A DNA stretch of 64,000 nt from Duganella sp. CF517 (GTDB taxonomy: Bacteria > Pseudomonadota > Gammaproteobacteria > Burkholderiales > Burkholderiaceae_D): NCBI RefSeq assembly GCF_900110275.1, contig NZ_FODC01000001.1:620001-684000 (forward strand). The letters are read 5' to 3'. Position numbers and translations under genes: made by a program. Positions 34,354-43,279 of the stretch are shown piece by piece (position 1 is the stretch's first letter; each line of letters starts with the position of its first letter). The notes beneath the pieces are model-generated. The model made no database searches. It saw only the letters and a program-made list of their open reading frames with translations, and was not told where the DNA came from.

Positions 34354-35883
34354 CTAAGGGCTTTTGCCGATCGACGGCGCCGCCGACACCGGCGTGGCGG
34401 CCGGCACGCCGTCGGCGCGTTGCCACCAGCCGCCGCCCAGCGCCTGGAACAGCGCCGCCGTATCGGCGTAGCGCGCCGCCTGCGCCTGCACCAAGTTGAT
34501 GTGCGCCTGCTGGTAGCTGCGCTGCGCGTCGAGCAGCGCCAGATAGCTGATCGCGCCCAGTTTGTATTGTTCGGTGGCCAGCGCCAGCGATTCCGCCGCC
34601 AGCGCCTCCGCCTCGGCCTGCGCCTTGAGCGTCTGCGCGTCCGAATCCAGCGCGCGCAGGCTGTCGGCGACGTTCTGGAACGCCGTCAGCAACGTCGCCC
34701 GGTACTGCGCGGCCGCCGCGTCGTACGCCGCCTCGGCGGCGCGGCGCTGCGCGCTCAAGGCGCCGCCGTTGAAGATCGGCGCCGCCAGTCCGGCCGCCAG
34801 GCTCCAGACCGCGCTATGGGCCTCGAACAGATTGCCGAAGGCGGGGCTGGAGGCGCCGTAGCTGCCGCTCAGGGTGAACTGCGGATACTGCGCCGCCGTC
34901 GCCACGCCGACCAGCGCGCTGGCCTGGTGCAGCAGTTCCTCGCTGGCGCGGAGGTCGGGCCGCTGGCGCACCAGCGCCGACGGCAGGGACACGGGCAGCG
35001 TCTCCGGCAGGGTCAGGGAATCGAGCGCGAATTCCGGCATGCCGGCCTCGCTGGGCAGCCGGCCCGCCAGGACCGACAACTGGTGGCGGCTTTGCGCCAG
35101 CGCTTTTTCCAGCGGCGGCAAGGTGGCCGCGACCTGCGCCACCTGGTTGCGCTGGCTCAGGATCGTGGTGCGCGGGATGGCGCCGTACTCGAACTGCTTC
35201 TCGATCACGCCCAGCTGTTTAGTCAACGCATCGAGCACCTCGCGCGTGGCCTGGAGCTGCGCGCGCAGCGAGGCCTCCCGGATCGCCGTCGTCACCACGT
35301 TGGCGCTCAGGGCCAGGTAGGTGGCCTCGACCTGGAAGCGCTGGTAATCGACCGTCGCCCGCGCCGCCTCCAGCGTGCGGCGCGTGGCGCCGAAGACGTC
35401 CGGCGTATACGACACGTCGACCGAGGCGTTGTACAGATTGAAAACGCCGGGCGGGCCGGCGGTGCCGGCGGCGTTGGCCTTCTGGCGGGACAGGCCGAGC
35501 TGGCCGGTGACCGCGGGCCAGTAAAGATCGCCCGCCTGCGCGGCATAGTTTTCCTGCGCCTGGCGCAAGGTCGCCTCGGCCGCCGCCATGCTGGGGTTCT
35601 GCGCCAGCGCACTGCGGATCAAGCGGTCCAGCGCCGGTGAGCGGAACACCGTCCACCACTGGGCCGGGATGTCCTGGCCGATGGCAAACTGCTGGGCCGC
35701 GCCGCCGGTGGCGGTCGCCGGCGCGGAGGCGGTGCGCGCCGCGAGCGGGGTCGGCGTGTAGCGGTCCGTGGCGGCGGCCGGCGGCGCCGGCGTCTGGAAT
35801 TCGGGCCCGAGCGCGCACGCGCTCACGCCGGCCGCCAGCGCCGCCAACGCCAAGACCCGACCACTAAATTGTTTTTTTGCCAT
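34354..35883 (-). CDS. outer membrane efflux lipoprotein (NodT/OprM family)
   Basis: A 509-residue TolC-like channel protein. The signal peptide ends in a lipobox (Ala-Gly-Val-Ser-Ala-Cys), so the mature protein is a lipoprotein inserted in the outer membrane. It then has two TolC-type repeats with long Ala/Gln-rich helices (about 90-290 and 290-480), normal length for the family. It is the first gene of the OMF > MFP > RND operon; the order with the channel first is less common than channel last. A 72-base gap precedes the adaptor gene. Confidence 0.95.
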   Translation of the reverse strand: MAKKQFSGRVLALAALAAGVSACALGPEFQTPAPPAAATDRYTPTPLAARTASAPATATGGAAQQFAIGQDIPAQWWTVFRSPALDRLIRSALAQNPSMAAAEATLRQAQENYAAQAGDLYWPAVTGQLGLSRQKANAAGTAGPPGVFNLYNASVDVSYTPDVFGATRRTLEAARATVDYQRFQVEATYLALSANVVTTAIREASLRAQLQATREVLDALTKQLGVIEKQFEYGAIPRTTILSQRNQVAQVAATLPPLEKALAQSRHQLSVLAGRLPSEAGMPEFALDSLTLPETLPVSLPSALVRQRPDLRASEELLHQASALVGVATAAQYPQFTLSGSYGASSPAFGNLFEAHSAVWSLAAGLAAPIFNGGALSAQRRAAEAAYDAAAAQYRATLLTAFQNVADSLRALDSDAQTLKAQAEAEALAAESLALATEQYKLGAISYLALLDAQRSYQQAHINLVQAQAARYADTAALFQALGGGWWQRADGVPAATPVSAAPSIGKSP

Positions 35884-36041
35884 AACAAACCTCCGTTATG
35901 TCCGGGACGAGCGTCTCCCGCCCGTTGCCCGGTATTCAATTAGCTCCAAGATCAGATGGTTATTCGACCACATGTTCGCATTTTTTGGATGCGATGTCTT
36001 TTTGTTGGCCGTGCGGCACCGCCGGCGGTGGCGTATCCGCG

Positions 36042-36074
36042 AAAAAAAAGGGCCTTGCCGCAACGGCAAAGCCC
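36042..36074 (-). terminator. Rho-independent terminator of the EF-hand gene
   Basis: On the minus strand a near-perfect stem GGGCTTTGCCG / CGGCAAGGCCC with a four-base loop is followed by eight T. It starts 27 bases after the stop codon of the EF-hand protein gene. One of the cleanest intrinsic terminators in the window. Confidence 0.85.
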
Positions 36075-36100
36075 TCCTCGGGGAGACTGACTGGTGGGGA

Positions 36101-36721
36101 TCAGGCCAGCGCGGCCGCCACCACGCCGTATGCGCGGTTGGCTTCGGTCAGCGAGAACGCCGATGGGCCGTCGGCCAGCGCGTCGGTCGAGCGCTCGCTG
36201 CTGCGGTAAGTGATCGGCAGTTGATAGCGGCGGCGTTCGTCTTCGCTGATCTTGCCATCGTTGTCGAGGTCGGCGGCGGCGTGTTCCTTGCTCGTCACGC
36301 CCAGCACGCCGTCCTCGCTCACGCCGGGCAACGGATCGGGCGACACCAGGTTTTCCACGGCGCCGTTGTCCAGACCATATTTGGCCTGGAAGATCTGGGT
36401 CTCGGGACGCATGGCCAGGCGTTTCAGGCCGTCGTCGAATTGCTTCAATGCTTCCTTCAGGCCGATGTCATCCGACTCCGTCACGGCCTTGACCATTGCG
36501 CTGGCCTTCTCGGCGGCAGTGACCGTGTTGCTGGCCTCGCTGGAATCGACCTGCGTCGACGCGTTGAACCCCGGCAGCGACAAGTATGAGGCCACGGAAG
36601 CGTTCAACTCGAAACTTTGCGGTTCGTTCGATGCATCACGGTTTTTGTTCGGGTCGAGCGCCGCCTCTGCAACCACTGCTGCAAACCGGGTAGCGCCACC
36701 TATGGCATTTATCATAATCAT
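36101..36721 (-). CDS. hypothetical protein with one EF-hand
   Basis: A 206-residue protein that I do not otherwise recognise. Residues 151-162 form a canonical EF-hand loop (D-L-D-N-D-G-K-I-S-E-D-E) with all calcium ligands in place, so calcium binding is likely. No classical signal peptide is present; the start is Met-Ile-Met-Ile-Asn-Ala and is followed by an Ala-rich segment, so export by another route cannot be excluded. The Ser/Thr/Asn-rich middle and Tyr-Gly near the end are not diagnostic. AGGAG six bases before 36721 supports the first ATG. It is monocistronic, with a strong terminator. Confidence 0.82.
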   Translation of the reverse strand: MIMINAIGGATRFAAVVAEAALDPNKNRDASNEPQSFELNASVASYLSLPGFNASTQVDSSEASNTVTAAEKASAMVKAVTESDDIGLKEALKQFDDGLKRLAMRPETQIFQAKYGLDNGAVENLVSPDPLPGVSEDGVLGVTSKEHAAADLDNDGKISEDERRRYQLPITYRSSERSTDALADGPSAFSLTEANRAYGVVAAALA

Positions 36722-37166
36722 TATCGACTCCTGTTGGGAGATTCCTCACAGCACAATTCTATCAAGAAATTTACCAACAGGCACCATGTTTAGCGGCCTG
36801 CGGGACCGAATAGTTGATTTTCCGCACGAAAAAGTGTCCGCATTATCGTCAAAATTTATCGCTTTCCGATTGCCATAGTTTCTATACATAGCAGCAATCC
36901 GCGACCGATTTGCCGGCGTTGTTTTATTGGCCAGTCCGCCTTGCGGGATTGGTCAGACCACCGTAGAATTAACCACAGGAATTGGCAAATTTACATCGCC
37001 GTCCCGCGCGCGATCCGTCGCGCGACACGACCTTTACGACAGATTTTTGACCAGCCAAGAGCTCGGCGCTTCCCGCGCCCTCCTCGCGGTGGCACGGCAT
37101 ACGCGAGGTGTGCCGACCGGCGACCGGCAAAGACCGGCGTTGTTGAACTCAATATCTGGAGACAAA
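36722..37166. other. 445-base divergent intergenic region
   Basis: Separates the EF-hand gene (leftward) from a PEP-CTERM gene (rightward). The left half is unusually AT-rich for this genome and probably holds the promoters, though I cannot pick convincing -35/-10 pairs. The right half has three direct copies of GACCGGC at 37115-37121, 37122-37128 and 37132-37138, and a GC-rich self-complementary stretch around 37016-37025. I see no gene here. Confidence 0.6.
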
Positions 37167-37772
37167 ATGCACACCTCACTATCCAAAGCCGTGGCCGCCG
37201 CATGTTTCGCGCTGGCCGCCGGCGCCGCGCACGCGGCCGCCGATCCGCTGCACAACGCCATCATCGCCGCCAGCTACAACGGCCAGCCCGGCGGCATGCT
37301 GGGCGCCGACCACCTGTTCGCCGATGAAGCAGGCAGCAATGTCAGTGGCCTCGATCCGATCGAGCCGGGCGCCGAATTCCTCACCAGCGACTACCTGCTG
37401 GGGTTCGACTTCGCGCCCGACGGCCGCCTGACCATCTTCAACAACGCCGCCCTCCCCACCGGCGCCTACAGCGCCACCTTCGACTTCGGCACCACCCTGG
37501 CCGCGCCCATCGTCGGTTTCAGCGTGCTCGATGCCGGCATCACCACCGGCGCGCCGGTCCTGGGCATCGTCAACGGCCATACCATCTCGATCGACCTGTC
37601 CGGCGTGGCGTGGAACGGCGACTTCAGCGCGCTGACCACCGCGATCACCTTGCAGGGACCGGTGACGGCGGTGCCGGAACCGGCCACCGCCTGGATGATG
37701 ATGGCCGGCCTGGCCGGCATGGGCATACTGGCGCGCCGCCGCGCCCGCGCCACCGATACTTCGCCACGCTAA
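37167..37772 (+). CDS. PEP-CTERM sorting domain protein
   Basis: A 201-residue exported protein; CTGGAG stands before the ATG at 37167 and the signal peptide ends Ala-His-Ala-Ala. An in-frame frame-opening upstream (36927) lacks a ribosome site. The C-terminal anchor reads Val-Pro-Glu-Pro-Ala-Thr-Ala-Trp, a Met-rich hydrophobic helix and an Arg-rich tail, so it is an exosortase substrate. The mature domain is small and beta-rich with no Cys. The very large pectinolytic gene starts 29 bases downstream, raising the possibility of one transcript. Confidence 0.88.
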   Translation: MHTSLSKAVAAACFALAAGAAHAAADPLHNAIIAASYNGQPGGMLGADHLFADEAGSNVSGLDPIEPGAEFLTSDYLLGFDFAPDGRLTIFNNAALPTGAYSATFDFGTTLAAPIVGFSVLDAGITTGAPVLGIVNGHTISIDLSGVAWNGDFSALTTAITLQGPVTAVPEPATAWMMMAGLAGMGILARRRARATDTSPR

Positions 37773-37801
37773 CAACGCCCGTGTAAAACAAGGAGCTTCA
37801 A

Positions 37802-40800
37802 ATGAAACTGACTCGCTTCAGGGCCGCGTTACGCCTGTCCTGTTCACTGCCCGTCCTGCTGTCGCTGATGGCCGCCACCGCCGCCGGCGCCGCCATCGAC
37901 CCCGCCCTGCAAACCGCGCCGGCCGACGGCTTCGCCGGCCAGGCCGGCGGCACCGCCGGCGGTTCCGCCGCGATCCCGTCGCAGATCTACACCGCCACCA
38001 ATCGCGCCGAGCTGCTGGCGGCGCTGCGGCGCGGCGCCGCCAACCCGAAGATCGTCAAACTGCGCGGCACCATCGACATGAGCGAAGGCGTTCCGTTCGC
38101 AAACACCGGCGACCAGGCCAGCCGGGGACTGATACGCCTGCCCAGCAACACCACCCTGATCGGCGAGGGCGCGGGCGCCGGCATCGTCAACGGCCATATC
38201 GTCGTCGCCGGCGTCTCCCAGGTCATCGTGCGCAACCTGAAAATCGTCAATCCCTGCGACGTCGGCCCGGTCTGGGACCCCAACGACGGCGCCCTGGGCA
38301 ACTGGAATTCGGCCTTCGACGCCATCGGCGTGACGACGTCGGACCACGTTTGGATCGACCACAACACCTTCACCGACGGCGCCATGACCGACGACAAGCT
38401 GCCGATCGAAAATGGCCAGATCAAGCAGTGCCACGATGGCGCGGTCGACATCACCAAGGCGTCGGACTTCGTGACGGTGTCGTACAACGTCTTCGGCCAG
38501 CACCGTAAAAATAACCTGATCGGCTCCAGCGACAACGACCCCGCCGATACCGGCAAGCTGCGCGTCAGCTTCAGCAACAACGTCTTCCGCGACATCGTCA
38601 GCCGCGCGCCGCGTGTGCGCTATGGCCAGATCCACATGTTCAACAACTACTTCGTCGGCAGCAAGGCGAATCCGGTCTACCCGCACGAATACTCGATCGG
38701 CGTCGGCCACGCGTCGCAGATCCTGTCGCATAACAACGTGTTCGACATCGCCGGCGCCGGCGCCGGCGGAATTGCGCTGCGCTGCGACGACGTCGTCGAA
38801 CCGATAGGCGGCACCATCCCCGGCGCCTTCAGGGACACCGGATCGACGCTCAACGGCGCCGCGCTGGCCGGCTGCTCGGTGCCGAACGGCGTCGCCTTCA
38901 GCGCGCCGTATGCGTATGCGGCGCGTCCACTGGCGCTGGTCAAGGCCAACGCGCTGGCGCAGGCCGGCGGCGGCAAGCTGTCGACGACCGTCAGCGGCAG
39001 CGGCGACGTCAGCCCCGACACCACCGTCACGCTGAACTGCCCGCCGTCGGGCCTCTACTTCTGCGACGACTTCCAGAACGGCGGTACCGCCAACTGGAAC
39101 CTGTTGCCGGTCGCGGGAGCCAACGGCAGCTTCAGCGTCAAGGCCGAAAGCATCGGTGCGACCAACATGGTGATGCAGTACACCGCCGCCTCCACCGGTG
39201 GCGTGCTGGCCCTGCTCAAGCCGGCCGCGTTGAGCGCCGTGCCGTCGGCCGACTACTACGTCGAGGCGCGCATCAAGCCGATGACCAACAGCACGACGGG
39301 CAACAAGCAGCTGTATCTGATCACCCGCTACCAGGACGCGGCCAACTGGTATGGCGCCGGCCTGAATGTGCAGAACTCCAGCGCCACCACGCAAGTGGAG
39401 ATCGCGCGCATGCTCAACGCCACCTTGTCGCGCCCCAAGCAGGTGCGCAAGCCGATCGTGATGGACGCGCAGTTCTACACGGTGCGCTTCGAGATGATCG
39501 GCACCGCGCTGACCGTCTACCTGGACGGCGAGGCGCTGGGCACCGTTTCCGACGCCTCCTTCGCGCAGCGCGGCCTGGTCGGCCTGTACACCACCAACAA
39601 GTCGTTCCAGATCGACGACGTGCGCATCGGCGATCCATCGCTCAAGCCGGCGCAGTTGACGCTCAACCCTACGTCGCTGAACTACATCGCCGAGGTGGGC
39701 GACACGCCGTTGACCGTTAACGTCAACGCCGTCAAGCCGGATGGTACGGTGGACTCCTTCGCCGCGACCTCCAGCAAGCCCGGTGTGGCCGCCGTCGCCA
39801 CCAGCGGCGGCGCCTTGACCGTCACGCCGCTCGGCGCGGGCACCGCCACGATCACCGTCTCCAGCGGCTCGGACCCCACGCTGCAGCGGACCATCTCGGC
39901 CACCATCAGCCCGCGGTTCGTGCAGCCGTCGCAAGCCTATCCGCTGATCGGCGCCACGCATCCGGCCGCCGCCGCCCCATCGGCCCACGTCGACGCCGCG
40001 CTCAGGCTGACCTTCGACAACCCGCCGACATTGGGCGCGGGCGGCAGCATCCGCATCTTCCGCAAGGCGGACGACGCGCTGGTCGATGTCATCCGCCTGT
40101 CCGGCGAGACCGATACGCTGGGCTACGCCGGCCAGGCGGCGGTCCGCAAGGTCAACACCACGCCGGTCACCATCAGCGGCAACACGGCGACCATCCAACT
40201 GCACAGCAACAAGCTGGAATACGGCACCGAGTACTATGTCGCCATCTCCAACGGCGTGTTCGGCGGCGCCTCGCTGGGTGGCATCCCGTTCGTCGGCATC
40301 GGCAAACTGGGTGACTGGTCGTTCACCACGCGCGCGACGGGACCGGCGCCGGGTAGCGCCAGCGTGACCGTGGGCGCGGCCGACGACGCCGACTTCGCCA
40401 CCGTGCAGGCGGCGCTCAACTACGCCATGAAAGACGTGGCGGCCAACGATCCGCTGACCATCAAGGTGCGCAACGGTACGTACACGGAACTGCTTTACCT
40501 GCGGGGCAAGAACAACGTCAGCATCGCCGGCGAAAGCCGCGACGGCGCCGTCATCCAGTACACCAACTACGACAGCCTGAATAGCGGCACCGGCGCCAGC
40601 CAGTCGCCAGACAGCTCGGCGACATCGGGCGGCCGCTCGGTGATGCTGGTGGAAGCGACGGACATGCTGACCCTCGATTCGATCACGCTGCGGAACACCA
40701 CACTGCGTTCGAGCACCATCTCGGCCCAGGCGGAGGCGATCTACTTCAACAGCGACAACGGCCGGCTGGCGGCGAAGAACGCCGCCTTTTTCAGCGAGCA

Positions 40801-41392
40801 GGATACGTTGAACCTGAAGGGATACGCCTGGTTTTACCGCACTCTGGTGGCCGGCAATGTGGACTTCATCTGGGGCGGCAGCCGCGCCGCCCTGTTCGAG
40901 GAAAGCGAAATCCGCTCCGTCGGCGACACCACCAGCGCCACCGGCGGCGGCTACATCCTGCAGGCGCGCGTGCCCAACGCCACCGACAAAGGCTTTGTCT
41001 TCCTCAACAGCCGCCTGACGCACGGTCCCGGTCCGGGCCCGCTGCACGGCGACGTGCCGGACGGCGCCACCTGGCTGGCGCGCAGCCCCGGCGGCACCGC
41101 CACCTGGGACAACATCGCCTTCGTCAACACCAAGATGGATACGCACGTCGCCGCGGCGGGATGGGCCGGCGCGGGTGTCAACGGCCAGCCCGCGCCCAAT
41201 CCGGCGACGCCGACGGCGGCCAGCGGCTGGCGCGAATACGGCAGCACCACCCTGGGCGGCGATCCGATCAACCTCGCGGCACGCGTGGGCGGCTTCCAAC
41301 TGAGCGCCTCCGACGTCGCCGCCGGTTTCGCCAACCGCGCGCTGGTGTTCTCGGCGTGGAACGGTGGCGCCGGTTGGGATCCGCAACCATAG
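37802..41392 (+). CDS. pectate lyase / pectin methylesterase fusion exoenzyme
   Basis: A 1196-residue secreted protein with signal peptide (cleavage after about 30). Residues about 55-340 are a PL1 pectate lyase beta-helix with WIDHNTF near 183 and an Arg-Val-Arg-Tyr-Gly segment near 273. Residues about 415-615 form a laminin-G/concanavalin-like domain, 620-700 a Big2-like Ig domain and 705-845 an SbsA-type Ig domain. Residues about 850-1190 are a CE8 pectin methylesterase with its three signatures QAEAIYF, EQDTL and GNVDFIWG, carrying the catalytic Gln and two Asp. One polypeptide can thus de-esterify pectin and cleave the product. AAGGAG precedes the ATG. The C-terminus has no PEP-CTERM or secretion domain. 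Confidence 0.93.
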   Translation: MKLTRFRAALRLSCSLPVLLSLMAATAAGAAIDPALQTAPADGFAGQAGGTAGGSAAIPSQIYTATNRAELLAALRRGAANPKIVKLRGTIDMSEGVPFANTGDQASRGLIRLPSNTTLIGEGAGAGIVNGHIVVAGVSQVIVRNLKIVNPCDVGPVWDPNDGALGNWNSAFDAIGVTTSDHVWIDHNTFTDGAMTDDKLPIENGQIKQCHDGAVDITKASDFVTVSYNVFGQHRKNNLIGSSDNDPADTGKLRVSFSNNVFRDIVSRAPRVRYGQIHMFNNYFVGSKANPVYPHEYSIGVGHASQILSHNNVFDIAGAGAGGIALRCDDVVEPIGGTIPGAFRDTGSTLNGAALAGCSVPNGVAFSAPYAYAARPLALVKANALAQAGGGKLSTTVSGSGDVSPDTTVTLNCPPSGLYFCDDFQNGGTANWNLLPVAGANGSFSVKAESIGATNMVMQYTAASTGGVLALLKPAALSAVPSADYYVEARIKPMTNSTTGNKQLYLITRYQDAANWYGAGLNVQNSSATTQVEIARMLNATLSRPKQVRKPIVMDAQFYTVRFEMIGTALTVYLDGEALGTVSDASFAQRGLVGLYTTNKSFQIDDVRIGDPSLKPAQLTLNPTSLNYIAEVGDTPLTVNVNAVKPDGTVDSFAATSSKPGVAAVATSGGALTVTPLGAGTATITVSSGSDPTLQRTISATISPRFVQPSQAYPLIGATHPAAAAPSAHVDAALRLTFDNPPTLGAGGSIRIFRKADDALVDVIRLSGETDTLGYAGQAAVRKVNTTPVTISGNTATIQLHSNKLEYGTEYYVAISNGVFGGASLGGIPFVGIGKLGDWSFTTRATGPAPGSASVTVGAADDADFATVQAALNYAMKDVAANDPLTIKVRNGTYTELLYLRGKNNVSIAGESRDGAVIQYTNYDSLNSGTGASQSPDSSATSGGRSVMLVEATDMLTLDSITLRNTTLRSSTISAQAEAIYFNSDNGRLAAKNAAFFSEQDTLNLKGYAWFYRTLVAGNVDFIWGGSRAALFEESEIRSVGDTTSATGGGYILQARVPNATDKGFVFLNSRLTHGPGPGPLHGDVPDGATWLARSPGGTATWDNIAFVNTKMDTHVAAAGWAGAGVNGQPAPNPATPTAASGWREYGSTTLGGDPINLAARVGGFQLSASDVAAGFANRALVFSAWNGGAGWDPQP

Positions 41393-41423
41393 CGGTCAGC
41401 GACGGCGCCGCGCCGGCGCCGGA

Positions 41424-41472
41424 TTGAAGGCCGCGCCCCGCCCAAGCCCGGCCTTCGAGCCGCGGCCTTCAA
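41424..41472 (+). terminator. 12-bp inverted repeat with alternative pairing after the pectinase gene
   Basis: TTGAAGGCCGCG (41424-41435) is perfectly complementary to CGCGGCCTTCAA (41461-41472), 25-base loop, 31 bases after the stop codon. A second copy of CGGCCTTC inside the loop (41450-41457) can pair with the same left arm, giving two mutually exclusive hairpins. There is no U-run, so a stabilising or factor-assisted end is as likely as an intrinsic terminator. Confidence 0.5.
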
Positions 41473-41540
41473 ACTGTCATGTCATAGTCATAAGAATCAG
41501 GTAGCATACCGGGGCGCATGATAGGCTATTCGGTTTTACC

Positions 41541-41566
41541 AACCGCTTTTGCTAACCGCTTTTGCT
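41541..41566 (+). repeat. two tandem 13-base repeats before the phosphatase gene
   Basis: AACCGCTTTTGCT occurs twice head to tail (41541-41553, 41554-41566) and is followed by AACC, the start of a third unit. The array ends 27 bases before the phosphatase ATG, so it sits in the leader or core promoter. Confidence 0.7.
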
Positions 41567-41593
41567 AACCTTCTCACCTGACGACGACCCAAC

Positions 41594-43270
41594 ATGACGA
41601 AGAAATTGTCCCTGCCCGTACTCGCGATCGCGACCACCTGTTTCGCCCTGCACGCCGGCGCCATCGCCGCGCCGGCCGCCAAGGCCACTTCCGCCAGCGC
41701 CCAGCCCAAGCTGGTCGTGGTGCTGGTGGTCGACGGGCTGCCGAATGAACAGGTGCAGCGCTACCGCGACCAATTCGGCGAGGGCGGCTTGCGCCGCCTG
41801 CTGGACCAGGGCGCGTCGTTCAGCAACGCGCACCAGGCGCACGGCGTCACCGTCACCGCGATCGGCCACAGCGCCGTGCTGACCGGCGCCTACCCTTACG
41901 TCCACGGCATCATCGGCAATAACTGGATCGATCCGGTCACCAAAAAATCGGTCTACTGCACCGAGGACACCAACTACACCTACATCGGCGAGCACACCGA
42001 TCCGAGCGACGGCACCGCGCCGACCAAGCTGCGGGTCGACACGCTGGGCGACCAGCTGCGCTACGCCACGGGCAACCGCAGCAAGGTGGTCGCCGTCTCG
42101 GGCAAGGACCGGGGCGCGATTCTGCTGGCGGGTAAAACCGGCACCGCGTACATGTACATGGAACAAACCGGCAATTTCGCCAGCAGCACCTTTTATATGA
42201 AGTCCCACCCGGCTTGGGTGCAGACATACCAAACGGCCAAGCCTCAGGACCGCTACTACGGCAAGGCGTGGGCGCCGCTGCTGCCGGAATCGGCGTATGC
42301 CGGCGACGCCAGCGAGGAGCTGACCCCGGCCAAGCCGGGTGGCCATAACCGCCTGCCGTACACCTACTACAGCGAGAGCGGCAAAACCGACGCCGGCTAC
42401 TACAACAACCTGAAAACCGGTCCGTTCCTCGACCAGCTGACCCTGGACTTCGCGCAGGCCGCGATCGAAGGCGAAAACCTAGGACGCAATCCAGACGGCG
42501 TGCCGGACCTGCTGGGTGTGAGCCTGTCGGCGCACGACTACGTGAACCACGCCTTCGGCCCGGAGAGCAAGCTGTCGCACGACCACCTGCAGCGGGTCGA
42601 CCGCATGCTGGCGCAGTTCTTCAATTACCTGGACAAGCGGGTGGGAATGGACAATGTGCTGGTGGTGCTGACGGCCGACCATGGATTCGCCAACACCGCC
42701 GAATTCTCGCAATCGCGTCATCTGGACGCGCAGCGCATCAAGGGCGACCAGTTGATGAAGGACCTGGGCAAGCACCTGTCGGATAAATTCGGCGGCGCCA
42801 AGCTGCTGACCGCGTGGTCGCTGCCTAGCGTGCACCTGGACTACGAGCAGATCGAAAAGAGCGGCCTGCGTCGTGCGGATGTGGAAAACACCGCCGCGCA
42901 ATTCCTGCTGCAGCAAAAAGGCATCGCCGACGTCTTCACCCGCACGCAGTTCGAGAGCGGCGCGGTGCAAGGCACGCGCATGGCGACTTTGATGCGCCGC
43001 GCCTGGAACCGCGAATCGTCGGGCGATCTGCTGGTGGTGACGAAGCCGTACTGGTACTTCGGCTACGGCGACACCGGCACCACGCACGGTTCGCCGTACG
43101 CGTATGACACCAATGTGCCGCTGCTGATCATGGGCAAACGCTGGATCAAGCCGGGGAACTACGGCCAGTACGCCGAGGTCGTCGACATCGCGCCCACCCT
43201 GGCCAACATCCTGCGCGTTCGCCCACCGGCCGGCGCCGAGGGCCGGGTGTTGACCGAGACCCTGCGTTAA
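41594..43270 (+). CDS. alkaline phosphatase superfamily protein (PafA-like)
   Basis: A 558-residue exported enzyme with a signal peptide ending Ala-Ile-Ala-Ala. The metal-binding first Asp is in VLVVDGLPNE. The nucleophile region is Gly-Val-Thr-Val-Thr-Ala-Ile-Gly-His-Ser-Ala-Val-Leu-Thr-Gly, followed by His-Gly-Ile-Ile-Gly-Asn-Asn-Trp. The second site is in TADHGFAN, and a closing Gly-Ser-Pro-Tyr follows His near 490. This is the pattern of calcium/zinc-dependent PafA-type phosphatases and type I phosphodiesterases. It probably releases phosphate from organic esters in the periplasm. No Pho box could be confirmed by eye. It is convergent with the receiver gene (nine-base gap). Confidence 0.9.
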   Translation: MTKKLSLPVLAIATTCFALHAGAIAAPAAKATSASAQPKLVVVLVVDGLPNEQVQRYRDQFGEGGLRRLLDQGASFSNAHQAHGVTVTAIGHSAVLTGAYPYVHGIIGNNWIDPVTKKSVYCTEDTNYTYIGEHTDPSDGTAPTKLRVDTLGDQLRYATGNRSKVVAVSGKDRGAILLAGKTGTAYMYMEQTGNFASSTFYMKSHPAWVQTYQTAKPQDRYYGKAWAPLLPESAYAGDASEELTPAKPGGHNRLPYTYYSESGKTDAGYYNNLKTGPFLDQLTLDFAQAAIEGENLGRNPDGVPDLLGVSLSAHDYVNHAFGPESKLSHDHLQRVDRMLAQFFNYLDKRVGMDNVLVVLTADHGFANTAEFSQSRHLDAQRIKGDQLMKDLGKHLSDKFGGAKLLTAWSLPSVHLDYEQIEKSGLRRADVENTAAQFLLQQKGIADVFTRTQFESGAVQGTRMATLMRRAWNRESSGDLLVVTKPYWYFGYGDTGTTHGSPYAYDTNVPLLIMGKRWIKPGNYGQYAEVVDIAPTLANILRVRPPAGAEGRVLTETLR

Positions 43271-43279
43271 GTCAGAGGC

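Noticed and set aside
37115..37138. Three GACCGGC copies before a PEP-CTERM gene as an operator array
   Set aside because: Only seven bases long and made of very common GC-rich words in this genome; not enough to call a site.
37844..41386. An open frame of about 1180 codons on the minus strand opposite the pectinase gene
   Set aside because: It mirrors the coding strand in a GC-rich gene, is composed of Gly/Ala/Val/Arg/Asp/Gln repeats of no fold, and the plus strand encodes clear catalytic domains.
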